A DNA stretch of 20,076 nucleotides from a virus, in the IMG/VR virus record IMGVR_UViG_3300037584_003378, positions 1 to 20,076 of that record. One strand, given 5' to 3'. The notes under the pieces are model-generated. The model worked only from the letters and a program-made list of their open reading frames with translations. It ran no database searches and had not been told where the DNA came from. Positions 12,465 through 18,201 of the stretch are shown one piece after another. Position 1 is the first letter of the stretch; each line of letters opens with the position of its first letter. A program made the translations under genes and the position numbers.

Positions 12465-13162
12465 AAGATAAATATTCAATAAAGCCTGTTTTTAGTACAG
12501 AATGTTATGAATGGTTTTTAAAGAAACACTATGCGCGAAGATTGCCGAATATTAATTGCGCTTTTGGGTTGTACGATAATTTAAATCTGTTGCAAGGTGT
12601 TTGCAGCTTTGGTAAACCTATGAGCCATACGCTAGTATCTGGGGCAATAAATGGGCTATATCAAGATAATTTTCTTGAACTTAATAGATTAGTTATCAAT
12701 GAAGGATTAGAAAAAAATGTTCTCAGCTTTTTTGTTTCTGGTTGCTTAAATAGATTGCCGAAACCGTTGGTTGTTGTTTCATATGCTGATACATCGCAAG
12801 GGCATCACGGGTTTATTTATCAGGCCACAAATTGGATTTATACAGGACTAAGCGCAAAATTTAAAGATTATGCTGTAAAAGGTCTTGAACATATGCACCA
12901 CAGTTCGATTGAAGACAGCGTTGGCCGCTATGACGAAAACAAAAACATTAATAAACATGAGTTATTAAGAAAAAAATACGGCGATAGGTTGTACATGAAA
13001 GAACGTCCGCGAAAACATAGATATTTTTATTTTCTAGGCAATAAAAAAGAAAAAGCGCTTATGAATGAAAACTTGCAATATAAAGTCGAACCATACCCAA
13101 AAGGCGACAACAAGAGATATGACGCAAGTTATAAGCCGAGCGTTCAGGGCGTGTTGTTTTGA
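12461..13162 (+). CDS. Mom-like adenine modification protein (GNAT-fold family)
   Basis: A 233-residue protein. The motif set is 'CAFGLY' (33-38), 'GVCSFGKP' (46-53), 'FLELNRLVINEGL' (71-83), 'VVVSYADTSQGHHGFIYQAT' (104-123) continuing N-W-I-Y-T-G, and 'ERPRKHRYFYFLG' (181-193). This matches, as I remember it, phage proteins annotated as Mom family, related to phage Mu Mom, which converts adenine in phage DNA to N6-carbamoylmethyladenine and blocks many restriction enzymes. Mom proteins have a GNAT-like fold. Length is close to Mu Mom (about 240 residues). It is the last gene of its operon, start-coupled by ATGA, and its last 19 bases overlap a convergent gene. Family call is strong; the exact modification is inferred. 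Confidence 0.87.
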   Translation: MKDKYSIKPVFSTECYEWFLKKHYARRLPNINCAFGLYDNLNLLQGVCSFGKPMSHTLVSGAINGLYQDNFLELNRLVINEGLEKNVLSFFVSGCLNRLPKPLVVVSYADTSQGHHGFIYQATNWIYTGLSAKFKDYAVKGLEHMHHSSIEDSVGRYDENKNINKHELLRKKYGDRLYMKERPRKHRYFYFLGNKKEKALMNENLQYKVEPYPKGDNKRYDASYKPSVQGVLF

Positions 13163-13377
13163 TCTAATGGGCGTAATGTGTGTTGCGCGTGTTCTGATCT
13201 TCTAGTGTCATCCCATAAGACTTTGTAATAGTAATGAACTGACCCTGCGCTGTTTGTTTTAGTAAATACTTCTGTAATTTTGCCGTTGCGATAGCGTGGG
13301 GGAATTGCTGATGAAGTGTAAGAAATTTTTTTTACTGATTGTCCGATTGCATATTTTTGCCCAACTAAAATTGCCAT
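13144..13377 (-). CDS. Small SH3-like hypothetical protein, 77 aa
   Basis: A lone minus gene between two plus operons. The product MAILVGQKYAIGQSVKKISY... contains 'PPRYRNGKITEVF', 'HYYYKVLWDD' and 'QHTLRPLDQ'. The pattern 'G..V......GKI..V......YY.V.W......L.PL' suggests a small SH3/Tudor-like barrel. The start at 13377 has no clear Shine-Dalgarno. A -10-like TAAAAT lies some 30 bases upstream on the minus strand without a good -35. Its 3' end overlaps the Mom-like gene by 19 bases in a convergent sense. Confidence 0.72.
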   Translation of the reverse strand: MAILVGQKYAIGQSVKKISYTSSAIPPRYRNGKITEVFTKTNSAGSVHYYYKVLWDDTRRSEHAQHTLRPLDQNNTP

Positions 13378-13430
13378 AAGAGTTTGTTTTTGTAGTTTTT
13401 TTATTTTACCAAATTAGTCAAATGGGTTAG

Positions 13431-13459
13431 TTGACATACTTAATTAATTCTATTATAAT
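13431..13459 (+). promoter_or_regulatory. Sigma70-like promoter (TTGACA-17-TATAAT)
   Basis: -35 TTGACA 13431-13436, a 17-base spacer, -10 TATAAT 13454-13459. It is followed by AGGAATGTAAGCAAAAC and ATG 13488, 57 bases from the -35. It heads the replication/regulation operon. Confidence 0.93.
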
Positions 13460-13487
13460 AGGAATGTAAGCAAAACAAATCAAACCA

Positions 13488-13730
13488 ATGAACACTTTCT
13501 TCAATCGCTACTTCAACGAAAAACAACTTGACAATCAGGTTTACGAAATCGCTGCTCCTAACGGAACAATGAATTTGATTGAAACTGATATGGTCATCGC
13601 CAAGATCAAGACAACTCAAGGCGAAGAAGCTAAAAAGATCGAAGCGATCATTAGACAGATTGATTGCTTAAACGGCGACATTCATCATTTCTTGAGACAT
13701 CTTGCTCAAGCAATGGCAATTGATTTCTAA
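13488..13730 (+). CDS. Hypothetical protein, 80 aa
   Basis: ATG 13488 follows the shared leader ATCAAACCAATG. The product MNTFFNRYFNEKQLDNQVYE... has a short N-terminal region, then a helical C-terminal half ('DMVIAKIKTTQGEEAKKIEA' onward). No family recognised. Its stop overlaps the Shine-Dalgarno of the next gene (TAAGGAGG). First gene of the long plus operon. Confidence 0.78.
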   Translation: MNTFFNRYFNEKQLDNQVYEIAAPNGTMNLIETDMVIAKIKTTQGEEAKKIEAIIRQIDCLNGDIHHFLRHLAQAMAIDF

Positions 13731-13743
13731 GGAGGACGAAACA

Positions 13744-13857
13744 ATGCAAAAAATCATCATCGAAGATATTACTGATTATGAAAAACTTCAGGCTTGGGTT
13801 GATACTCTTGACCCAAAAATGAAAGAAGAATACGAAGGCAAAAAGGAGGAGAACTAA
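13744..13857 (+). CDS. Tiny acidic protein, 37 aa
   Basis: Read by hand: ATG 13744, eight bases after AAGGAGG, to TAA 13857. The product MQKIIIEDITDYEKLQAWVD... ends E-G-K-K-E-E-N. Its own last codons carry the Shine-Dalgarno (AAGGAGGA) for the next gene, and the stop and next ATG overlap (TAATG). The strong ribosome site makes translation very likely. Function unknown. Confidence 0.75.
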   Translation: MQKIIIEDITDYEKLQAWVDTLDPKMKEEYEGKKEEN

Positions 13858-14042
13858 TGCCAAACTTAAATCTAAACCTTACACCCGATCAGGCAACAGC
13901 TTTATATCTTGCCCTTGATAACACAATCTATTTTGGAACAGACTTCAAAGATAGATTTACAAAAGAACAGCGCGAAGATGTTCTTGACATTTTCAAGCAA
14001 GCTAGACCATACAACCCACAATGGAGGAAAAACAATGGCTAA
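13857..14042 (+). CDS. Hypothetical protein, 61 aa
   Basis: ATG 13857 has a Shine-Dalgarno seven bases upstream and overlaps the previous stop. The product MPNLNLNLTPDQATALYLAL... is a beta strand followed by two or three helices. The layout 'LNLTPDQA.AL..AL...' is common in small phage proteins of unknown role. The 3' end contains the Shine-Dalgarno (GGAGG) of the next gene, which overlaps it by eight bases. Confidence 0.75.
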   Translation: MPNLNLNLTPDQATALYLALDNTIYFGTDFKDRFTKEQREDVLDIFKQARPYNPQWRKNNG

Positions 14043-14235
14043 TCGAGAAAAGGGAACAGCGGAAGCTGACAAGTATTCTGAACTTATTCAGGTACTTGTT
14101 AAACCCGCAACAAAAAAAGAATTACAGACTCAAGCAACTATTGAAGGAAAAACGCTTTCTTGTTACTTGCGTGAAGTTTGCGAAGAAGAAGCAAAACTGA
14201 CAAAATCTTCTTATCCAGATTACAAAGATAATTAA
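14035..14235 (+). CDS. Ribbon-helix-helix-like DNA-binding protein, 66 aa
   Basis: The start is ATG 14035 behind GGAGG; the longer out-of-frame reading over the previous gene is rejected. Residues about 18-50, 'LIQVLVKPATKKELQTQATI' then 'EGKTLSCYLREVCEEE', fit the ribbon-helix-helix pattern: a strand with alternating hydrophobic residues, helix A, a G-x-S/T turn, helix B ending Y-L-R. Such dimers bind DNA as transcription factors or antitoxins. No toxin-like partner is next to it. It may regulate the operon or the promoter at 14392. Fold call moderate, target unknown. Confidence 0.75.
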   Translation: MANREKGTAEADKYSELIQVLVKPATKKELQTQATIEGKTLSCYLREVCEEEAKLTKSSYPDYKDN

Positions 14236-14381
14236 TGGAAGAAGAAAAACCAAAAGCGGGTCGAATTGAATTTGACGTCAAAAGACAATTATGGATTGTT
14301 TTTAATGGCGAAGAATGGGTCGAAGTTGATCTTAAAAAACATCGTTGTAATTTCAATGATGAGAATATGAACAAATATTAA
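14235..14381 (+). CDS. Small hypothetical protein, 48 aa
   Basis: Read by hand: ATG 14235 overlaps the stop of the ribbon-helix-helix gene (TAATG) and the frame runs to TAA 14381. The product MEEEKPKAGRIEFDVKRQLW... contains 'WIVFNGEEWVEVDLKKHRC', a likely beta hairpin with three Trp. No family recognised. It ends ten bases before the -35 box of the next promoter. Confidence 0.7.
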   Translation: MEEEKPKAGRIEFDVKRQLWIVFNGEEWVEVDLKKHRCNFNDENMNKY

Positions 14382-14391
14382 ATATTGAATA

Positions 14392-14420
14392 TTGACACCC
14401 TGCCATTTTGTGCCATTGTG
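14392..14420 (+). promoter_or_regulatory. Probable controlled promoter with tandem decamer operator
   Basis: -35 TTGACA at 14392-14397 is perfect, but the expected -10 (CATTGT/ATTGTG around 14414-14420) is poor, unlike all other promoters here. The spacer and -10 are filled by a tandem repeat, TGCCATTTTG TGCCATTGTG (14401-14420; eight of ten bases equal). One-helical-turn direct repeats are typical operators of ribbon-helix-helix repressors. The next gene (14440) has such a domain, so autoregulation is inferred. The leader still ends in AAACCAATTATG. Confidence 0.6.
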
Positions 14421-14439
14421 TGGATGAATTAAACCAATT

Positions 14440-15075
14440 ATGACCACAAACAAACCAATCCGTGTACAAATCAAGCCACAAATTGTCGCTCTTTTAGAAC
14501 CAATTAAACCAGAATATCAGACTATGTCTACATTCATCAACGATCTACTTTATCGAACATCAAAGGGGTTGACTCCATATGTTACCCTGAATTTATCAAG
14601 CGAACAAAGTTCGCCAGAAAAAACAAAAGAAAAAAAACAAGAGAGCGCAGATAAATTCTCTAATATAGAATCTATTAATAAGAATAAGGAAAAGAAAAAA
14701 ATTGACCCTTTTTCTTCTCCAAAGATCAAAAAAGAATTAATTCCTGATGATCTACAAAGACACGCGGATTTAATTGTTGAATGGTGGCCGATAAGACATA
14801 AGAAAAAAGCAACTTGCAGCGAAAAGGTCGCGCAACGCATCTTCAAGACTTTGAGATCGTTTACCCTCGATGAACAGATAAGGGCGCTAGAAATGGCGAT
14901 TATCGGGGGTTACAAAGATGTTTACAAACCTAATGACAAGAAATTCTTTAAAAAAGAAGAACCAGTTGTAAATCATCCTGCGTCAAGAGTATTTAAAGCA
15001 AGTGATCAAGATTGGCCGAATTTAAGGATTGTTGATGAACTTAAATATAAAGTTGATGGCAAGGAGGTTAAATAA
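14440..15075 (+). CDS. Ribbon-helix-helix N-terminus plus possible replication-loader-like domain
   Basis: A 211-residue protein. Residues 6-42, 'IRVQIKPQIVALLEPIKPEY' then 'QTMSTFINDLLYRT', resemble a ribbon-helix-helix domain. Residues 50-95 are a Lys/Ser/Glu linker. Residues 104-160 hold 'HADLIVEWWPIRHKKKATCS', 'AQRIFKTLRSF' and 'ALEMAIIGGYKDVY', which recall the C-terminal helical region ('W..R..KK...S......L..AI..G....Y') of phage replication-initiation/helicase-loader proteins. That likeness is from memory and moderate. Position ahead of the nuclease, RusA and annealing genes fits a replication role. The start follows the operator promoter at 14392. Confidence 0.75.
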   Translation: MTTNKPIRVQIKPQIVALLEPIKPEYQTMSTFINDLLYRTSKGLTPYVTLNLSSEQSSPEKTKEKKQESADKFSNIESINKNKEKKKIDPFSSPKIKKELIPDDLQRHADLIVEWWPIRHKKKATCSEKVAQRIFKTLRSFTLDEQIRALEMAIIGGYKDVYKPNDKKFFKKEEPVVNHPASRVFKASDQDWPNLRIVDELKYKVDGKEVK

Positions 15076-15356
15076 TGAATTTGCTTCATAGCCCATCTAA
15101 CAAAGTCAGCGTTTATTTAGAACGCGAAGATTTTGGTTTACCTGTTCCAAGATTTTCTGTGAATTATAAAAATGACGGCGACTCGCAAGTTTACGGAACA
15201 ATTGCAGATATTGGGATGTTAGTTGACCCAGACCCAGAACTGCCAAATTTACCGATTCATCTTTGGAAAGCTATTGATGAAATATATGGCGATGATTTGA
15301 GAAAAATTTTTGATGAGTTTATGAGCAAAGGAGGTTTTTCAGAATGGAAAGATTAG
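15075..15356 (+). CDS. Hypothetical protein, 93 aa
   Basis: ATG 15075 has AAGGAGG upstream and overlaps the previous stop (TAATG). The product MNLLHSPSNKVSVYLEREDF... has a beta-rich N-terminal half, a Pro/Asp turn region ('VDPDPELPNLPIHLW') and a C-terminal helix ending 'GGFSEWKD'. No family recognised. Its last codons contain the Shine-Dalgarno (AGGAGG 15329-15334) for the next gene, which overlaps by 13 bases. Confidence 0.78.
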   Translation: MNLLHSPSNKVSVYLEREDFGLPVPRFSVNYKNDGDSQVYGTIADIGMLVDPDPELPNLPIHLWKAIDEIYGDDLRKIFDEFMSKGGFSEWKD

Positions 15357-15613
15357 TTGATTTAGGTTCACTTGTAAGAACCTTGAAAGCGGGATTACAT
15401 AAGCCAAACCCCGCAAACCCTGATCGCAAAATGTGGACGCTGACCGATCTCGACAAGAAAACGGACGGATGGCAAACTGTGGAGGACGATTGCAACAGTT
15501 CAAAATCACTTTTTCCAAAAGGTTATCAGGGCGTAAAACATCGAAATCTTGCCCGAATAAATCAACCTGAAGAACGTGTTGAAATTATCGACCCTAAAGA
15601 TTACCCGACATGA
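15344..15613 (+). CDS. Hypothetical protein, 89 aa
   Basis: ATG 15344 lies nine bases after AGGAGG inside the previous gene. The product MERLVDLGSLVRTLKAGLHK... is basic to neutral, with 'DRKMWTLTDLDKKTDGWQTV' and 'PKGYQGVKHRNLAR'. Nothing identifies a function. The stop overlaps the start of the following 35-residue gene (ATGA). Confidence 0.78.
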   Translation: MERLVDLGSLVRTLKAGLHKPNPANPDRKMWTLTDLDKKTDGWQTVEDDCNSSKSLFPKGYQGVKHRNLARINQPEERVEIIDPKDYPT

Positions 15614-15717
15614 AAACAGCCGAAAAGATCGACAAAGCAAAAATCCGTATAGCAGAACTAGAACTGCTTATCAAATTCTGGGAACAAACTAAACCGAAAA
15701 AAACAAATGGAAACTAA
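15610..15717 (+). CDS. Tiny helical protein, 35 aa
   Basis: Read by hand: ATG 15610 (ATGA overlap with the preceding stop) to TAA 15717. The product MKTAEKIDKAKIRIAELELL... is one amphipathic helix with a Lys-rich end. It overlaps the following gene by 11 bases. The coupling at both ends supports translation. Short helical proteins of this sort are common in phage operons; no function can be given. Confidence 0.6.
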   Translation: MKTAEKIDKAKIRIAELELLIKFWEQTKPKKTNGN

Positions 15718-16060
15718 CGATTTACCGCTTTTTAACTACACCGTAGTTCCAAGCAACGAAACAGAAACATCAAAAGATGCCGCTGAATCTATTAAAGACA
15801 AAATAAACGGGATGTGCCTTGATGTCTTACGATGTGTGAGAAACTTTGAAGATGGGCTGACTTGTGACCAAGTAGAAGAAATACTTGGGATGAAGCATCA
15901 AACAGCATCAGCCCGCCTTAATGACTTGTCAAAATGTCAACCCGCGTTCCTTCAGCATCATTTCGATTCATCAACAGGGAAACCTTTAAGACGCCCTACG
16001 CGAAGTGGCCGAACAGCAAGAATCTATTTTGTGACGCCTTACGGGATGTCGGTGGCATGA
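15707..16060 (+). CDS. Winged-helix DNA-binding protein, 117 aa
   Basis: ATG 15707, 117 residues. After a 30-residue lead, 'DVLRCVRNFEDGLTCDQVEE', then 'ILGMKHQTASARLNDLSKC' (about 39-78), forms a helix-turn-helix with the 'Q.AS.RL..L' recognition helix. It is followed by a wing containing 'RRPTRSGRTARIYFVT'. This MarR/phage-type wHTH layout is common in small phage proteins that may regulate transcription or serve replication. It is in the recombination operon, and its stop overlaps the nuclease start (ATGA). Confidence 0.8.
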   Translation: METNDLPLFNYTVVPSNETETSKDAAESIKDKINGMCLDVLRCVRNFEDGLTCDQVEEILGMKHQTASARLNDLSKCQPAFLQHHFDSSTGKPLRRPTRSGRTARIYFVTPYGMSVA

Positions 16061-16680
16061 AAAAATTACTTGAACCTTTACCTATTGCGAGGATAGAAAA
16101 AACCCACAAATACATTTGGGAACCGACAGGCGAACAGCTTGCATTTTCAACAACTCAAGTTTGTAATACAAAAACGCCTGAACAATTAGAAAACATTGAA
16201 CGCTACCGCCACAAATGGCAACCACGCGGAGAAACAGCGCATTATGCTTTGCAACAGCGGATGCTTGGCAACGACAAAATTGAAATGGGCGACTATGAAG
16301 ATTGGATCAAACCTTTGATGGATTTGGAATTGTGGGAAGATTTCGAGCCGTGGGCGGTTGAATATATGCTTTGCGATCTTGAAAAATCTGTCGGCGGGCA
16401 ACTTGATCTTTTGGGCTACGACAACAAATCGCAAAAACTTATGTTGATTGATTTAAAAACACAATCGCAAAAGTACGCCAAGCCTTATTCAACAGATGCG
16501 CAGATGGGAAGCTATCTTGAAGCGCTTGCGGAACATCATAAAATTATTCCTGATGTATGCAAAACAATCTGGGCTAGACCGAATAGATGTATTGTTGGCG
16601 AAGATCAACACACGATTGATTGCGCATATGCGTGGTCGCAGGCGTGGAAAAGATTTGATTCTGAACAGGGGGGATTTTGA
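16057..16680 (+). CDS. PD-(D/E)XK nuclease (RecB/Cas4-like exonuclease)
   Basis: The start is set at ATG 16057, coupled to the previous stop; the 41 extra N-terminal residues of the longest ORF are out-of-frame copy of the wHTH gene. The 207-residue product has 'RGETAHYALQQ' (57-67, motif like RGT..H), 'VEYML' (101-105), 'GGQLDLLG' (113-120, Asp117), 'LMLIDLKTQ' (128-136, Asp132 and Lys134) and 'QMGSYLEAL' (149-157). This order is the PD-(D/E)XK signature of RecB/Cas4-like nucleases. In phages such enzymes resect DNA ends for single-strand annealing. Annealing and SSB-like genes follow downstream. Metal-dependent exonuclease activity is inferred. Confidence 0.87.
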   Translation: MKKLLEPLPIARIEKTHKYIWEPTGEQLAFSTTQVCNTKTPEQLENIERYRHKWQPRGETAHYALQQRMLGNDKIEMGDYEDWIKPLMDLELWEDFEPWAVEYMLCDLEKSVGGQLDLLGYDNKSQKLMLIDLKTQSQKYAKPYSTDAQMGSYLEALAEHHKIIPDVCKTIWARPNRCIVGEDQHTIDCAYAWSQAWKRFDSEQGGF

Positions 16681-17135
16681 AAGAACTTGAATTTCGTGTT
16701 GTAGGTTTACCCGCGCCGCAGGGTTCAAAAACTTTGACAAGATACGGCGGTTTGATGGAATCAAGCAAAAGGGTTAAGCCTTGGCGTCAGGATATTATCC
16801 ACGCGGCACTTGAAGCGTTTGCAGGCAATCCGTTCAATGAACCCGTGCAAGTTTCTATTGAATTTATAATGCCGCGCCCTAAGAGCCATTTTGGAACAGG
16901 TAAAAATGCAGAAATATTAAAAAATAATGCGCCTTTTTTCTGCACTAGCAAAACAACAGGGGATGTTGATAAATTAACAAGAAGTACTCTTGATGCCCTA
17001 TCTGTTACGTCTGGCGGAACTGTTCTTGCAGATGATTCTCTTGTTGTTTGTTTGCAGGCTTTGAAACGCTATGCAAAACGATTTGAACATATCGGGGCAA
17101 ATATAAATATAAAAACTTTTGACAAACCCGAATAA
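16677..17135 (+). CDS. rusA: RusA-like Holliday junction resolvase
   Basis: A 152-residue protein starting at TTG 16677, whose stop-overlap (TTGA) couples it to the nuclease; the purine-rich AGGGGGG lies close upstream. Motifs are 'GLPAPQGSKTLTRYGG' (10-25), 'VKPWRQDI' (33-40), 'TGDVDKLTRSTLDALS' (94-109, Asp96 and Asp98) and 'VLADDSLVV' (116-124, Asp119/120). These are the RusA family pattern (PQGSK..., W, D-V-D-K-L...LDAL, DD). RusA dimers cut four-way junctions, here helping to resolve replication and recombination intermediates before packaging. The gene's 3' end contains the -35 of the next promoter. Confidence 0.92.
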   Translation: MKELEFRVVGLPAPQGSKTLTRYGGLMESSKRVKPWRQDIIHAALEAFAGNPFNEPVQVSIEFIMPRPKSHFGTGKNAEILKNNAPFFCTSKTTGDVDKLTRSTLDALSVTSGGTVLADDSLVVCLQALKRYAKRFEHIGANINIKTFDKPE

Positions 17136-17146
17136 ATTGGTAGACT
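17119..17146 (+). promoter_or_regulatory. Promoter with extended -10, overlapping end of rusA
   Basis: -35 TTGACA 17119-17124 lies within the last codons of the rusA-like gene. A 16-base spacer precedes -10 TAGACT at 17141-17146, with TGG just before it (extended -10). The initial transcript, AAAGAATGTAAG, resembles those after the other promoters. It would drive the leader and genes from 17294. Confidence 0.72.
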
Positions 17147-17150
17147 AAAG

Positions 17151-17273
17151 AATGTAAGTACACCCCGAAGTTTTACGGAATTAGGTTGTCAATGCTTACA
17201 TTGAAGCAACAAGACCTTACATATCCTCTTGTTAAATCAAGATGTGAATTTCTGTAAGAGCGTCAGTTGCTTC
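17151..17273 (+). ncRNA. Structured leader RNA upstream of annealing-protein gene
   Basis: A leader of about 140 bases without an ORF. Inverted repeats visible by eye: AATGTAAG 17151-17158 / CTTACATT 17195-17202; GAAGCAAC 17203-17210 / GTTGCTTC 17266-17273; inside that, CTTACA 17216-17221 / TGTAAG 17253-17258 and TCTTG 17227-17231 / CAAGA 17238-17242. Also TCAATG-CTTA-CATTGA 17189-17204, extendable to GTTG/CAAC. TGTAAG and CTTACA each occur twice, so alternative pairings are possible. No Shine-Dalgarno precedes the ATG at 17294. A cis-regulatory role is inferred; no known riboswitch matches fully. Confidence 0.55.
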
Positions 17274-17293
17274 TTTAAAATTATTAGCGGACT

Positions 17294-17995
17294 ATGGAAA
17301 ACCAAACAAAACCAATCGAAATCCCAAATATGGGCGGCCTGATAACGACAGGCGATCTTTACAAAAAAGGGCGTTTTACATATAGCGCTTGGGCTAAAAC
17401 AGCGCAAAGAATTAGAGAAAACGCGCCAAACTGGTTTTTTTCATTAGAACCTGACCCAAACGGGCAGCTTGTTTGGATGGCTCCAAATAATACGGGTTAT
17501 TTGATGGGATGCTTTGTAAATGTAATAACAGGGGTTAAACTTCCTTTGTTTCCCTATGCAATAACAAACAATAAAAACGATGCTATAAGTTACGAAAAAA
17601 TTAGTGCAAATGATATTCAAAATTCACAACGTCGTCATTTGTGCGCCTGCGCTTGTTACTCCTTTGGCGATGCTTACGAACTTTGGGCTGATGTTGAAGT
17701 TAAAGACCTTGACCAACCAAAAGAAGAACCACCTGAAAATAACGATGTTGTAAGAACACCGACAAAACCGAATCAAGAACCTGATAAAGATTATTTAATT
17801 CCCAAACCAATCAACCCGCAAGCAAGGGATTTGATTTGCCAAGACATACGAAATTCAGGCCATCAAGAACAAATCTTGAAAGAGTTCAAGGAATATTTCA
17901 AATTAAAAGTAGACAAAGTACGTCCGCAAAATATTACATTATCTGAACACGGCAGATTTTTGCGTCAAGCTGTTGAAAAGTATAAAGATGATTAA
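17294..17995 (+). CDS. Sak3/DUF1071-like single-strand annealing protein
   Basis: A 233-residue protein. Residues 30-133 follow the layout of the DUF1071/Sak3 group of phage recombinases: 'YSAWAKTAQRIRENAP', a beta-rich part with 'MGCFVNVITGVKLPLFPYAI', then 'SANDIQNSQRRHLCACACYS' with 'FGDAYELWADVE'. This echoes the family block 'N..D.......R.L.K..A.fGlGL.l..geD'. These proteins coat single strands and pair complementary ends. A Pro/Glu linker (140-170) joins a C-terminal helical region (170-230), perhaps for SSB contact. Neighbours (exonuclease, RusA, SSB-like) support the role. Family call is by pattern from memory. Confidence 0.68.
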   Translation: MENQTKPIEIPNMGGLITTGDLYKKGRFTYSAWAKTAQRIRENAPNWFFSLEPDPNGQLVWMAPNNTGYLMGCFVNVITGVKLPLFPYAITNNKNDAISYEKISANDIQNSQRRHLCACACYSFGDAYELWADVEVKDLDQPKEEPPENNDVVRTPTKPNQEPDKDYLIPKPINPQARDLICQDIRNSGHQEQILKEFKEYFKLKVDKVRPQNITLSEHGRFLRQAVEKYKDD

Positions 17996-18201
17996 TGACC
18001 GAAGAACAGGCCACAAAATCAGGCGAAGAAGTTATTGCACAACTTCGATCACGCCGCAATTCTTATTACAACCGCAACAAATTTTATTTTAGAACCGATG
18101 ATACGCAAGCCACCCTAATTCGTAAATATTGCGCGAAAAACAAAATTTCGCTTACACAATTATTCGATCAACTTTTAACAAATTTTTTTAATCATGCCTG
18201 A
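17995..18201 (+). CDS. Small RHH-like protein, 68 aa
   Basis: ATG 17995 overlaps the previous stop (TAATG). Residues about 28-66, 'KFYFRTDDTQATLIRKYCAK' then 'NKISLTQLFDQLLTNFF', look like a strand followed by two helices with the turn 'N-K-I-S-L-T', resembling ribbon-helix-helix proteins. The N-terminus is basic and polar ('RSRRNSYYNRNK'). It is between the annealing and SSB-like genes, so it may regulate this set. Its last eight bases overlap the next ATG. Fold is a weak inference. Confidence 0.68.
   Translation: MTEEQATKSGEEVIAQLRSRRNSYYNRNKFYFRTDDTQATLIRKYCAKNKISLTQLFDQLLTNFFNHA

Noticed and set aside
15934-16056. 41-residue N-terminal extension of the PD-(D/E)XK nuclease
   Set aside because: The bases encode the conserved wing of the winged-helix protein in another frame; ATG 16057 couples by ATGA as elsewhere in the operon.
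17151-17210. Glutamine riboswitch (glnA or Downstream-peptide RNA)
   Set aside because: ACGGAATTAGG and TGAAGCAAC resemble conserved parts, but the closing stem before the first motif is missing and one conserved base differs, so it is kept only as an unnamed structured leader.
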